A stretch of 38,439 nt of DNA from the NCBI GenBank assembly GCA_017625435.1, contig JAGAKX010000028.1:1-38439 (forward strand), written 5' to 3'. Below are positions 7,570 to 15,167 of the stretch, one piece after another. This stretch comes from Clostridia bacterium (GTDB taxonomy: Bacteria; Bacillota; Clostridia; Oscillospirales; Acutalibacteraceae). Both the position numbers and the translations under genes were made by a program. The notes under the pieces are model-generated. The model ran no database searches. It worked only from the letters and a program-made list of their open reading frames with translations, and was not told where the DNA came from. Numbering within the stretch: the stretch's first letter is position 1; each line of letters opens with the position of its first letter.

Positions 7570-7721
7570 TTGTAGGGGATGGCGTCCCCGACATCCCGCG
7601 CTGATAAAAATGACAATATTCGTATTAATTTCCGTGGCAGATGAAAATGTGCTTCTCAGGGTCATAACTTCTGTAATTATATTTCCTGCCTGCGGGTCGT
7701 CGAGGACGCCGACCCCTACAA
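7570..7721. mobile_element. MITE-like element with imperfect 31-bp terminal inverted repeats
   Basis: The left end begins TTGTAGGGGATGGCGTCC and the right end, read in reverse complement, begins TTGTAGGGGTCGGCGTCC; the two agree at about 25 of 31 positions. The 152-bp element has no ORF. I see no clear target-site duplication. It lies between the convergent GatD-like and transporter genes. Confidence 0.7.
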
Positions 7722-7781
7722 GGGAAGATTTATTTTTGCGATTCACGGGTAATAACATCTGCCGTTAAATTCTGACTCAGA

Positions 7782-7807
7782 AAAGCCTCCGGTTTTCCGG
7801 AGGCTTT
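7782..7807 (-). terminator. Bidirectional terminator after the first GPH transporter
   Basis: Perfect 11-bp stem AAAGCCTCCGG / CCGGAGGCTTT with a TTTT loop, T-rich on both sides, 10 bases beyond the minus-strand stop at 7818. Confidence 0.85.
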
Positions 7808-7817
7808 CTTTTTGCTT

Positions 7818-9395
7818 TTATTTAAGATCTCTTGCTTTTTTGAGCTTTTCTTCAAGCTCGATAACCGCTTCAAGGTCACCATCGGAGGCTGCAAGGGAAG
7901 CTTCCTTTCTTCTTGCAAGAAGCTCTGCGTACATCTGCTCCTTCTTCTTTCCGTGAAGGTCGTAGAAGAGCATGGGGATAATTCCGAGAGTTCCCGTTGC
8001 GGCAGGAACTATGGTGAACATTGCGAAAAGATAGAATTTAACGTAGTCAGGCTGTTCCTCGCCCTTTGTATAAGCGTTCTGATCGTAGCCGACCATCTTC
8101 TTGAGAGCAGTTGTAACAACACCGCTGACTGAACCTGAAAGCTTTGCGGCAAGACCCTTTGCAACGGATGTCATAGCTTCTGTTCTGTAGCCGTTCTTCC
8201 ATTCGCAGTAGTCCATTGATTCGTTGTAAAGCTCTGTTCCGATAACAGACATAAGTCCGTAGAATACTGTCCAGATAAGCTCCCAGAGTGCCATTGCGAA
8301 GAACATAGGAAGCTTCTTTCTGTAAAGGCCGCCCTTGAAGGTCTTGGGGTTGAAGCCGATACAGCCGAAAAGGAACACGAAAATGTGAAGGAAGTGGCTG
8401 ATGTTACGGCTGACGATGTAGAGAAGACGGGATGAGAACTTTCTTCTGAACCAGGGCACGAAGGAATATGAAACGGGGGACAGGGGAGCTGCAGGAAGAC
8501 CTGCAACAAGTGTCATTGAAGCAAAGTGAAGAACGTCTATGTAATAGTCCTGCTTGCTTCCCGAAATGCCGAAGTTTGCAAGGAAATCGGAAAGCGTCAG
8601 AAGCAGCATAGGCTTGTTGTTTGCAATTGAGCGGAGAGAATCTCTTATGCTGGGAGTTTTTACCGACTGCATAATTCTTTCCTTGGAGTTCATAAAGAAC
8701 CAGAAGGACATTGCGGACGAAATAAGGGTCGTTGCGGCACCCATTCCGACGAAAGCGCCCATAAGCTGATTTTCGTGGGACATCCCGTTCTTGAAAACCT
8801 TGTTGTCAATAAGGTCAAGAAGTATTGTCATACCGTGCTCGGGAAGCTTTTCTCCGAAAAAGCCCGAGGCGAAGTTCGCTATAGTTATTAGTCTCGTTCT
8901 GTCCACGGGATGGGGCGTTATGGTGGCAAGCATACCTGTTCTGGCAATGCTCTGGAAGGTGCCTACGCCCTCGCGGAGAATTTCAAGCATCATATAGAAA
9001 ATGAATTTTCCTAAATTCATCGCCGGCTTTCCTGCAAACAGAATGGGCATAAACCAGTAAAGAAGCGTTGCGATGCATCCGGGAATGGCAAGACCTAAAA
9101 GATAGGGTCTGAACTTACCCCAGCGTGTTCTTGTTTTCTCAACAATGGCAGCCGTGAAAATATCATTAACAATATCCCATATACTGTTTACTGTTTTGAC
9201 AATTGTCTGATATCCGAGGTCAATTTTTACAATGTTTGTAATAAATCTTGTTGAATAAGTATTGATGTTAAGGCTTTGTGCTGCGTCCCACAGAACGAAT
9301 CCCATAGTTTCTTTTCCGCCGACGTACCGTCTGTTTTCATAGACGTACCCCAGATTTTCATCGGTATAGGCGGTATTTGTAGTGTTTTCTGCCAA
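7818..9395 (-). CDS. GPH-family (MelB-type) sugar:cation symporter, copy 1
   Basis: A 525-residue polytopic membrane protein of the glycoside-pentoside-hexuronide family (MFS_2), expected to import a sugar or glycoside with a cation. Evidence: about 12 hydrophobic segments; W-D-A-A-Q-S-L-N near the N-terminus; K-T-R-T-R-W-G-K-F-R-P-Y-L in the first cytoplasmic loop, the family's R-x-x-x-G-x-x-R-P/Y signature; and M-D-Y-C-E-W-K-N-G-Y-R-T-E-A, matching the D-Y-x-E-W-K-x-G-x-R motif of MelB homologues. A charged Lys/Glu-rich tail of about 45 residues makes it longer than typical 450-residue members. The start is TTG 9395, with AGGAG eight bases upstream. It is a tandem paralogue of the gene at 9506 and has its own promoter and terminator. 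Substrate unknown. Confidence 0.88.
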   Translation of the reverse strand: MAENTTNTAYTDENLGYVYENRRYVGGKETMGFVLWDAAQSLNINTYSTRFITNIVKIDLGYQTIVKTVNSIWDIVNDIFTAAIVEKTRTRWGKFRPYLLGLAIPGCIATLLYWFMPILFAGKPAMNLGKFIFYMMLEILREGVGTFQSIARTGMLATITPHPVDRTRLITIANFASGFFGEKLPEHGMTILLDLIDNKVFKNGMSHENQLMGAFVGMGAATTLISSAMSFWFFMNSKERIMQSVKTPSIRDSLRSIANNKPMLLLTLSDFLANFGISGSKQDYYIDVLHFASMTLVAGLPAAPLSPVSYSFVPWFRRKFSSRLLYIVSRNISHFLHIFVFLFGCIGFNPKTFKGGLYRKKLPMFFAMALWELIWTVFYGLMSVIGTELYNESMDYCEWKNGYRTEAMTSVAKGLAAKLSGSVSGVVTTALKKMVGYDQNAYTKGEEQPDYVKFYLFAMFTIVPAATGTLGIIPMLFYDLHGKKKEQMYAELLARRKEASLAASDGDLEAVIELEEKLKKARDLK

Positions 9396-9423
9396 AAGAT
9401 CATCTCCTCTAAGCCTTTTTATT

Positions 9424-9452
9424 ATATTAACATATCATATATGGTATTTCAA
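9424..9452 (-). promoter_or_regulatory. Promoter of transporter copy 1
   Basis: On the minus strand TTGAAA (9447-9452), 17-bp spacer, TAATAT (9424-9429), about 29 bases before the TTG start. Confidence 0.65.
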
Positions 9453-9467
9453 TTCAGCTTTTTGAAC

Positions 9468-9501
9468 AAAAAAAATCCCCGATGTTTGACATCGGAGATT
9501 T
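9468..9501 (-). terminator. Terminator of transporter copy 2
   Basis: A 13-bp stem (9473-9485 with 9489-9501, one mismatch) with a 3-base loop. The A-run at 9468-9475 gives eight T on the minus strand. It lies 4 bases past the stop of the gene at 9506. Confidence 0.88.
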
Positions 9502-9505
9502 GATA

Positions 9506-11089
9506 TTATTTGTGAAGCTTGCTTTCTTTAAGCTTTTCTTCCATTTCTCTGACTGCATCAAGATTGTCTTCGGAAGCTGCTGTGCAGGCATCCTTTCGGC
9601 GCTGAAGCAGTTCGGCATACATTCTTTCCTTCTTCTTGCCGTGAAGGTCATAGAAGAGCATGGGAATAACACCGAAGGAGCCCGTAATTACGGGGATGAT
9701 TGTGAACATTGCGAAAAGGTAGAACTTAACGTAGTCAGGCTGTTCCTCGCCCTTTGTATAAGCGTTCTGGTTGTAGCCTACAAACTTCTTGAGAGCAGTT
9801 GTAACAACACCGCTTACAGCCTGTGAAACCTTAGCTGCGAGACCCTTTGCAACGGATGTCATAGCCTCTGTTCTGTAGCCGTTTTTCCATTCGCAGTAGT
9901 CCATTGATTCGTTGTAAAGCTCTGTGCCGATAACGGACTTAAGACCGTAGAAGAGAGTCCAGATAACCTCCCAGGTTGCCATAGCAACAAGCATAGCCCA
10001 CTTGTTTCTGTAAAGACCGCCCTTCATTGTCTTGGGGTTGAAGCCGATACATCCGAACAGGAAGACGAAAACATAAAGGATGCTTCCGATTTCGTTACTT
10101 ACGATGTAAAGGAAACGTGAGGAGAAGCGTCTTCTGAACCAGGGAACAAAGGAGAAGGAGATGGGAGACAGGGGAGCTGCGGGGATACCTGCAACCATTG
10201 TCATTGATGCAAAGTGAAGAACGTCTATGTAGTAGTCAGACTTACTGCCTGAAATACCGAAGCCTGCAAGGAAGTCGGCAAGTGTCATAAGAAGCACGGG
10301 CTTGTTGTTTATGATGGATTTTACCGAATCCTTTATGCTGGGAGTCTGAACGGACTGCATAATTCTTTCCTTTGAATTCATAAAGAACCAGAAGGACATA
10401 CCGGATGAAACGATTGTTGTGAAGGCACCCATACCTACGAAAGCCATAAGGTACTGTGATTCCTTACCGTTCTTGCCTGCCTTGAAGACATTGTTGTCTA
10501 TAAGGTCAAGAATAATTGTCATAATCTGCTCGGGGAGCTTTTCGCCGAAGGTACCCGAAGCAAAGTTTGCGATTGTAATAAGTCTCGTTCGGTCAACAGG
10601 GTGCGGCGTTATGGTCGCAAGCATACCTGTTCTTGCAATACCCTGGAAGGTACCTACACCTTCACGGAGAATTTCAAGGAGAACATAGAAAATGAATTTT
10701 CCAAGAGACATTGAGCTTGTGCCTGAGAAAATAATAGGCATAAACCAATAACAGAGAGTTGCAATACATCCGGGAACGGCAAGACCTAAAAGATAGGGTC
10801 TGAACTTACCCCAACGTGTTCTTGTCTTTTCAACGATTGCCGCCATAAAAATATCGTTAACGATATCCCATACACTGTTGATTGCCTTCTGTATAGTCTG
10901 GTAACCAAGGTCTATCTTAACGATGTTTGTTATGAATCGTGTGGTGTATGTGTTGATGTTAAGGCTCTGTGCGGCATCCCAGAGCACAAATCCTACAGTT
11001 TCCTTTGTGCCGACATAACGTCTGTTTTCATAGACATAGCCGAGCTGTTCATCGGTAAACTGCTGAGCAGCGTTTGAATTTTCTGCCAC
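9506..11089 (-). CDS. GPH-family (MelB-type) sugar:cation symporter, copy 2
   Basis: A 527-residue transporter closely similar along its whole length to the gene at 7818 (most residues identical by eye, e.g. a shared stretch around the D-Y-C-E-W-K motif). It has the same K-T-R-T-R-W-G-K-F-R-P-Y-L loop, about 12 membrane segments and a charged C-terminal tail. The start is GTG 11089 with GGAGGGA upstream. Differences cluster in the loop near residues 205-220, in several membrane segments and in the tail, as expected for paralogues of diverged specificity. Upstream of both, the neighbouring genes are transcribed in other directions, so each copy is a single-gene unit. No sugar hydrolase or regulator adjoins them to hint at a substrate. 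Confidence 0.88.
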   Translation of the reverse strand: MAENSNAAQQFTDEQLGYVYENRRYVGTKETVGFVLWDAAQSLNINTYTTRFITNIVKIDLGYQTIQKAINSVWDIVNDIFMAAIVEKTRTRWGKFRPYLLGLAVPGCIATLCYWFMPIIFSGTSSMSLGKFIFYVLLEILREGVGTFQGIARTGMLATITPHPVDRTRLITIANFASGTFGEKLPEQIMTIILDLIDNNVFKAGKNGKESQYLMAFVGMGAFTTIVSSGMSFWFFMNSKERIMQSVQTPSIKDSVKSIINNKPVLLMTLADFLAGFGISGSKSDYYIDVLHFASMTMVAGIPAAPLSPISFSFVPWFRRRFSSRFLYIVSNEIGSILYVFVFLFGCIGFNPKTMKGGLYRNKWAMLVAMATWEVIWTLFYGLKSVIGTELYNESMDYCEWKNGYRTEAMTSVAKGLAAKVSQAVSGVVTTALKKFVGYNQNAYTKGEEQPDYVKFYLFAMFTIIPVITGSFGVIPMLFYDLHGKKKERMYAELLQRRKDACTAASEDNLDAVREMEEKLKESKLHK

Positions 11090-11238
11090 CGATATCCCTC
11101 CAAATCAGAATTGTACCAAATAATAATAACATAATAAAAGTGTTATTTCAAGGTGAAGGAAAACAAAAGCAAATTTTAGTGAGAATTCAACAAAGAAAAC
11201 ACATTTTTTTTGTCGGAAAAAACAATTTTAAAAAGGTG

Positions 11239-11267
11239 TTGACAAACACATTTTCTTCTGTTATAAT
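11239..11267 (+). promoter_or_regulatory. Sigma-A promoter of infC-rpmI-rplT
   Basis: Perfect TTGACA (11239-11244), 17-bp spacer, perfect TATAAT (11262-11267). It leaves a leader of about 150 bases before infC. The stretch 11100-11230 between the transporter start and this promoter is AT-rich and holds nothing else I can name. Confidence 0.92.
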
Positions 11268-11273
11268 ACCCGA

Positions 11274-11420
11274 GTAAATAAAGCAGACCGGTTGTCTCAC
11301 CCTGCGAATTCCGTTTTTCAGGGTAAATAGTTCAGAGCTTTCAGAGCCTCGGCTCTTATTCTGTAATTATGTGCGGACAATTTCGGTTGTCCGCATTATT
11401 TTTGTATTTTATTTTGGAGG
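11274..11420 (+). promoter_or_regulatory. L20-type ribosomal protein leader with attenuator
   Basis: The untranslated leader of infC-rpmI-rplT. It has an upstream paired region (ACCCTG ... CAGGGT about 11300-11326; GAGCC/GGCTC about 11344-11355) and ends with a strong hairpin, TGCGGACAA (11372-11380) / TTGTCCGCA (11387-11395), followed by TTATTTTTG. In Firmicutes, L20 bound to this leader promotes early termination, giving feedback on the operon. The layout fits that family; I did not fit the full Rfam model. Confidence 0.75.
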
Positions 11421-11423
11421 TGC

Positions 11424-11951
11424 TTGTTTATAGCTACTAAGGAACTTCAGATCAATGAGGAAATCAGAGACAAAGAGGTCAGAGTCATTACAGATGACGG
11501 TGAACAGCTGGGCGTTATGTCCGCTGCAGATGCTCTCAAGGCAGCTTCCTACAGAAGTCTTGACCTTGTAAAGATTGCTCCTCAGGCAGTACCCCCCGTA
11601 TGTAAGATTATGGACTACGGTAAGTACAGATTTGATCAGCAGAAACGTGAAAAAGAAGCAAAGAAGAATCAGAAGGTTATCGAAATCAAGGAAATTCAGC
11701 TGACTCTTAACATCGATACTCACGACATTGAAACAAAGGTCAACCACGCAATCCGTTTCCTCAAGGCAGGCAACAAGGTAAAGGTTTCTCTCCGTTTCAG
11801 AGGAAGAGAAATGGTTCATCCCGAAAGAGGTCTTGAAATTATGGAATCTTTCGCCCAGGCCTGTGCAGAATACGGCAACGTAGAAAAGGCCGCAAAGCTT
11901 GAGAATCGTACAATGCTTATGTTCCTTGCTGCAAAAACAGCAAAAAAATAA
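11424..11951 (+). CDS. infC: Translation initiation factor IF-3
   Basis: IF-3 binds the 30S subunit, blocks premature joining of 50S and checks start-codon pairing. The N-terminal domain starts [15 protein letters not shown], followed by the linker helix with [14 protein letters not shown] and the C-terminal domain ([24 protein letters not shown]). Length about 175, normal. The start is unusual: there is no ATG. TTG 11424 lies 3 bases after GGAGG (11416-11420), while ATA 11430 lies 9 bases after it. Rare start codons are a known self-regulating feature of infC, so either is possible; coordinates use TTG. First gene of the operon. Confidence 0.93.
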   Translation: MFIATKELQINEEIRDKEVRVITDDGEQLGVMSAADALKAASYRSLDLVKIAPQAVPPVCKIMDYGKYRFDQQKREKEAKKNQKVIEIKEIQLTLNIDTHDIETKVNHAIRFLKAGNKVKVSLRFRGREMVHPERGLEIMESFAQACAEYGNVEKAAKLENRTMLMFLAAKTAKK

Positions 11952-11985
11952 GGCTTCCATAAAAAATTATCAGGAGGAAAAAACA

Positions 11986-12183
11986 ATGCCTAAAATCAAA
12001 ACAAACTCCGGCGCAAAGAAGCGTTTTAAGCTTTCAAAGAACGGCAAGCCCATCCGTGCTCATGCCTACAAGTCCCACATCCTTAACAAGAAATCAACGA
12101 AGAGAAAGAGAAATCTTCGCAAGACTGCTGTTGCTGACAAGACCAATGTTAAGCAGATCAAGCGTCTTATTCCTTACAAATAA
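11986..12183 (+). CDS. rpmI: 50S ribosomal protein L35
   Basis: A 65-residue basic protein starting [14 protein letters not shown], the standard L35 N-terminus, and ending [16 protein letters not shown] (11972-11977) precedes ATG 11986. It lies 34 bases after infC and 28 bases before rplT in the usual order. The frame stays open upstream to 11899, but this start is fixed by the family N-terminus. Confidence 0.97.
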   Translation: MPKIKTNSGAKKRFKLSKNGKPIRAHAYKSHILNKKSTKRKRNLRKTAVADKTNVKQIKRLIPYK

Positions 12184-12211
12184 GAAGAAGATTTAACGGA
12201 GGTAACTAAGA

Positions 12212-12568
12212 ATGGCACGTATTAAAGGCGCATTAATGACTCGTAAGAGAAGAAATAAGGTTCTCAAGCTCGCTAAGGGCTACTATGGCTCCAAGAGCAA
12301 GCTCTTCAAGACTGCTAAGCAGGCTGTTATGAAGAGCGGTAACTATGCTTACATCGGCAGAAAGCAGAAGAAGAGAGACTTCAGAAGACTCTGGATCGCA
12401 AGAATTTCTGCAGGCTGCAAGGCTAACGGTATGAACTACTCAACATTTATGAACGGTCTCAAGAAGGCAAACATCAATCTCAACAGAAAGATGCTTTCCG
12501 AAATCGCAATTGCAGACCCCGCAGCATTCACAGCTCTTACAGAGCAGGCAAAGGCTGCCCTCAACTAA
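12212..12568 (+). CDS. rplT: 50S ribosomal protein L20
   Basis: A 118-residue RNA-binding protein needed early in 50S assembly, and the expected repressor of its own operon through the leader at 11274. It starts [16 protein letters not shown] and contains A-K-G-Y-Y-G-S-K-S and [10 protein letters not shown], all typical of L20. ACGGAGG lies upstream of ATG 12212. Last gene of the operon, followed by a strong terminator. Confidence 0.97.
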   Translation: MARIKGALMTRKRRNKVLKLAKGYYGSKSKLFKTAKQAVMKSGNYAYIGRKQKKRDFRRLWIARISAGCKANGMNYSTFMNGLKKANINLNRKMLSEIAIADPAAFTALTEQAKAALN

Positions 12569-12580
12569 TCGGTTGAACAA

Positions 12581-12616
12581 AAGGGAGGAACGAAAAGTTC
12601 CTCCCTTAATTTTTTT
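12581..12616 (+). terminator. Terminator of infC-rpmI-rplT
   Basis: An 11-bp stem AAGGGAGGAAC / GTTCCTCCCTT (12581-12591, 12597-12607) followed by AATTTTTTT. Its T-run overlaps the stop codon of the convergent XRE gene. Confidence 0.92.
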
Positions 12617-12854
12617 AATCAAGTCCTGCAAAAAATTCATCATAAGAGCAGTTATAAATCTTTTTAAGCTCAACAATCACACTAACCTTTATGTTAAGCT
12701 CTCCCGCTTCGTATTTTGCATAGGTTGTTCTTCCGATGTCAGAGCCTCTGCGTTGGAGCTCTGCACATAGTTTCTCCTGTGACAGCCCCGAAGCATTTCG
12801 AAGTCTTCTCAGATTATCTCCCATATTAAGGTCCCGCCTGATTTTTTGCTCCAT
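12615..12854 (-). CDS. XRE-family helix-turn-helix regulator
   Basis: A 79-residue one-domain DNA-binding protein. Residues 11-70 form a Cro/CI-type HTH: N-L-R-R-L-R-N-A-S-G-L-S-Q-E-K-L-C-A-E-L, then the recognition-helix region I-G-R-T-T-Y-A-K-Y-E-A-G, and the closing I-V-E-L-K-K-I-Y-N-C-S-Y-D-E-F-F. Start ATG 12854 has AAAGGAG seven bases upstream. It is divergent from the SLOG-fold gene at 12958, with palindromes between them, so it probably controls itself and that gene. Confidence 0.9.
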   Translation of the reverse strand: MEQKIRRDLNMGDNLRRLRNASGLSQEKLCAELQRRGSDIGRTTYAKYEAGELNIKVSVIVELKKIYNCSYDEFFAGLD

Positions 12855-12871
12855 AAAAACACTCCTTTTTG

Positions 12872-12940
12872 ACCAATATTGGTTGCAACCATGAGTATTT
12901 TATGGTAAAATCAAAGAAAATATTGACCGCTATACTGGTC
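12872..12940. promoter_or_regulatory. Divergent control region: promoter and palindromic operators
   Basis: A plus-strand promoter reads TTGCAA (12883-12888), 17-bp spacer, TAAAAT (12906-12911). Palindromes overlap it: ACCAATATTGGT (12872-12883), GGTTGCAACC (12881-12890) covering the -35 box, and GACC-N8-GGTC (12925-12940) downstream of the start point. The shared ACC...GGT arms are likely binding sites for the divergent XRE protein. Confidence 0.65.
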
Positions 12941-12957
12941 AGAAATGGAGAAAAGTT

Positions 12958-13404
12958 ATGGCATCTTGTACTTTTTTTGGTCACAAAGAGTGTGAAATTG
13001 ATAACCCAATAGATAAATTACTGCCTGTTCTTGCTAATCTTATTACGAATAAGGGCGTCGACACATTTTATGTAGGTAATCAGGGAGATTTTGATAAAAC
13101 GGTATTAATAGTGTTGAGACGGTTTCAGACATATTTTACTCACATAAAGTTCTCTGTTGTTCTTGCATATCATCCTTTTGTTAAACCTTATTCTGATTTT
13201 TTGAAAGCAGAAGAAACCGTATTTCCTGAAGAGCTTGAAAATATTCATCCTAGATTTGCCATTTCAAAGAGGAACGAGTGGATGATTTCAAAATCCGATT
13301 ATGCTGTAGTTTTTGTAAAGCATCCGATAGGCGGTGCAGCAAAATACAAAGAGCTTGCAGAGAAAAAGGGATTAACTGTAATAAATCTTTATGAAAGCAG
13401 GTAG
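12958..13404 (+). CDS. SLOG-fold (DUF1273/YpsA-like) protein
   Basis: A 148-residue cytoplasmic protein. Its start (C-T-F-F-G-H-K-E-C), F-Y-V-G-N-Q-G-D-F-D, V-V-L-A-Y-H-P-F, R-F-A-I-S-K-R-N-E-W-M-I-S-K-S-D-Y-A-V-V and G-G-A-A-K-Y form the pattern of the SLOG Rossmann superfamily, whose members bind or process nucleotides or nucleotide-derived ligands. The order F-G-H ... G-x-x-G-x-F-D ... R-N-x-W-M ... G-G is the YpsA/DUF1273 subgroup layout. GGAGAAAAGTT precedes ATG 12958. It is paired with the XRE regulator across a shared operator region. Exact ligand and function unknown; other SLOG proteins act in stress and defence contexts, but nothing here proves that role. Confidence 0.75.
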   Translation: MASCTFFGHKECEIDNPIDKLLPVLANLITNKGVDTFYVGNQGDFDKTVLIVLRRFQTYFTHIKFSVVLAYHPFVKPYSDFLKAEETVFPEELENIHPRFAISKRNEWMISKSDYAVVFVKHPIGGAAKYKELAEKKGLTVINLYESR

Positions 13405-13428
13405 TCATATACTAATAAATATTTATTG

Positions 13429-13456
13429 TTGACAAATCTAAAAAAATAAATATAAT
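13429..13456 (+). promoter_or_regulatory. Promoter of the asnS-asnA operon
   Basis: TTGACA (13429-13434), 16-bp spacer, TATAAT (13451-13456), just upstream of the T-box leader. Confidence 0.88.
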
Positions 13457-13462
13457 GCTAAT

Positions 13463-13763
13463 ATAAAGGCAATGATCGGGAGAAGTAGTCGTTAAGGCGG
13501 TTACAGAGAGTGTGCGGCGGTGGAAAGCACATACTGAGCGTAGCGATGAATAACACCCGGGAGCTGCTCGCCCGAAACATACAGACAGACGGAAGCCGGA
13601 CACATTACGGTTTCGCCCGTCACCTGCAGTAGGGCTGCCGTATTCGTGCGTTAAACGATAAGCTTTTAATATGAAAGCATAAGGGGCCCTTTACGGGCAA
13701 GATAGGTGGTACCGCGGGTTACAGTTGCTCGTCCTATATCGGACGGACAACTGTTATTTTTTT
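13463..13763 (+). promoter_or_regulatory. T-box leader, Asn-specific
   Basis: A tRNA-sensing leader of about 300 bases. The T-box core AGGTGGTACCGCGGG lies at 13704-13718. The terminator hairpin has arms ACAGTTG...GTCC / GGAC...CAACTGT (13721-13754) followed by TATTTTTTT. Stem I features (AGAGAGTGTG ... GTGGAAAGCAC) lie at about 13505-13530. The likely specifier is AAC at 13552-13554 in the context GAAT-AAC-ACC, the Asn codon, agreeing with the downstream genes. Uncharged tRNA-Asn should stabilise the antiterminator and allow asnS-asnA expression. Confidence 0.93.
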
Positions 13764-13781
13764 ACTGAAAGGAAAATTTTT

Positions 13782-15158
13782 ATGAAACACATTGACATCA
13801 AGGAAATTTTCACAAACGCAGACCTTATAGGTAAGGAAGCAACCGTCTGCGGTTGGGTAAGAACGGCAAGAGATTCCAAAAACGTAGGCTTTTTAGCTCT
13901 CAATGACGGTACTACTCTTAATCATTTACAGATAGTTATTGACAAGACCTCGGGAATTGAGGTCGATGCTGAGGCTACAAAGCTCGGTGCATCCGTAAAG
14001 GTAAGCGGTACTGTTGTAAAGAACGAAAACAACGGTACGGTTGAAATCAATGCAGGGGAAATCATTCTTCTCGGTAAGTGTCCCCCCGATTATCCTCTTC
14101 AGAAAAAGTTCCAGAAGCTTGAAACCCTGAGAGAGAATCCCCACATCCGTGTGAGAACAAATACATTCAACGCAGTTTTCAGAGTTCGCTCCGTAATGGC
14201 AGCCGCTATTCACAGATATTTCCAGGACAGAGGTTACGTTTACGTTCACACTCCCCTTATCACAGGGTCCGACTGTGAGGGTGCAGGTGAAATGTTCAAG
14301 GTAACCACAATCGGCTATTCCGAGGACTACAAGAATGCGGAAGAATACTATGCAGACGATTTCTTCGGCAAGAAGGCAGGTCTTAGCGTTTCCGGTCAGC
14401 TTGAAGGTGAGGTTGCCGCTATGGCAATGGGTAAAATCTATACCTTCGGTCCCTCCTTCAGAGCTGAAAAGAGCAATACTCTCCGTCACGTTGCGGAATT
14501 CTGGCACGTTGAACCCGAAATTGCCTTTGCAGAGCTTCCCGACCTTATTGAAATTGCAGAGGATATGATTAAGTACATTATCCGTGACTATATGGAAAAG
14601 TGTCCCGATGAATTGAAGTTCTTTGAGGAAAGATTTGAAAAGGGTCTTACAGAGAAGCTTCTCAACGTTGTAAACAATGATTTTGCTGTTGTTGATTACA
14701 CGGATGCTATCGAAATTCTCAAGAAGGCAGACGTTAAGTTTGAATTCCCCGTAGAATGGGGCTGTGACTTACAGTCTGAGCACGAAAGATATATCACGGA
14801 GCAGGTTTACAACAAGCCCGTATTCCTTATAAACTATCCCAAGGAAATCAAGTCCTTCTATATGAAGCAGAACGCTGACGGCAAGACAGTTGCCGCAACA
14901 GACCTTCTTGTTCCCGGTATCGGTGAAATCATCGGCGGCAGCGAAAGAGAGGCTGACCTTGATAAGCTCCTTGCCGCTATGAAGGCAAAGGGTATGGGAA
15001 CAGAGGAGTATTCCGACTATCTTGACCTTCGTAAGTACGGTACAGTTCCGCACTCAGGCTTTGGTCTCGGCTTTGAAAGAGTAATTATGTACTGCACAGG
15101 TATGGCAAATATCCGTGACGTTATTTTCTATCCCAGAACAGTAGGAAACATCAGATAA
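13782..15158 (+). CDS. asnS: Asparaginyl-tRNA synthetase
   Basis: A 458-residue class IIb synthetase charging tRNA-Asn. Seen: the N-terminal OB-fold anticodon domain (V-C-G-W-V-R-T-A-R-D-S-K), R-V-R-S-V-M-A-A-A-I-H, motif 2 with F-R-A-E-K-S-N-T-L-R-H-V-A-E-F-W, and motif 3 G-F-G-L-G-F-E-R-V-I-M-Y. The W-H-V-E-P-E region fits AsnRS rather than AspRS. Length is normal. The start is ATG 13782 after AAAGGAAAATTTTT; the longer frame back to 13725 runs through the T-box terminator and is not used. It is co-transcribed with asnA 9 bases downstream. Confidence 0.96.
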   Translation: MKHIDIKEIFTNADLIGKEATVCGWVRTARDSKNVGFLALNDGTTLNHLQIVIDKTSGIEVDAEATKLGASVKVSGTVVKNENNGTVEINAGEIILLGKCPPDYPLQKKFQKLETLRENPHIRVRTNTFNAVFRVRSVMAAAIHRYFQDRGYVYVHTPLITGSDCEGAGEMFKVTTIGYSEDYKNAEEYYADDFFGKKAGLSVSGQLEGEVAAMAMGKIYTFGPSFRAEKSNTLRHVAEFWHVEPEIAFAELPDLIEIAEDMIKYIIRDYMEKCPDELKFFEERFEKGLTEKLLNVVNNDFAVVDYTDAIEILKKADVKFEFPVEWGCDLQSEHERYITEQVYNKPVFLINYPKEIKSFYMKQNADGKTVAATDLLVPGIGEIIGGSEREADLDKLLAAMKAKGMGTEEYSDYLDLRKYGTVPHSGFGLGFERVIMYCTGMANIRDVIFYPRTVGNIR

Positions 15159-15167
15159 GGTGAAAAA

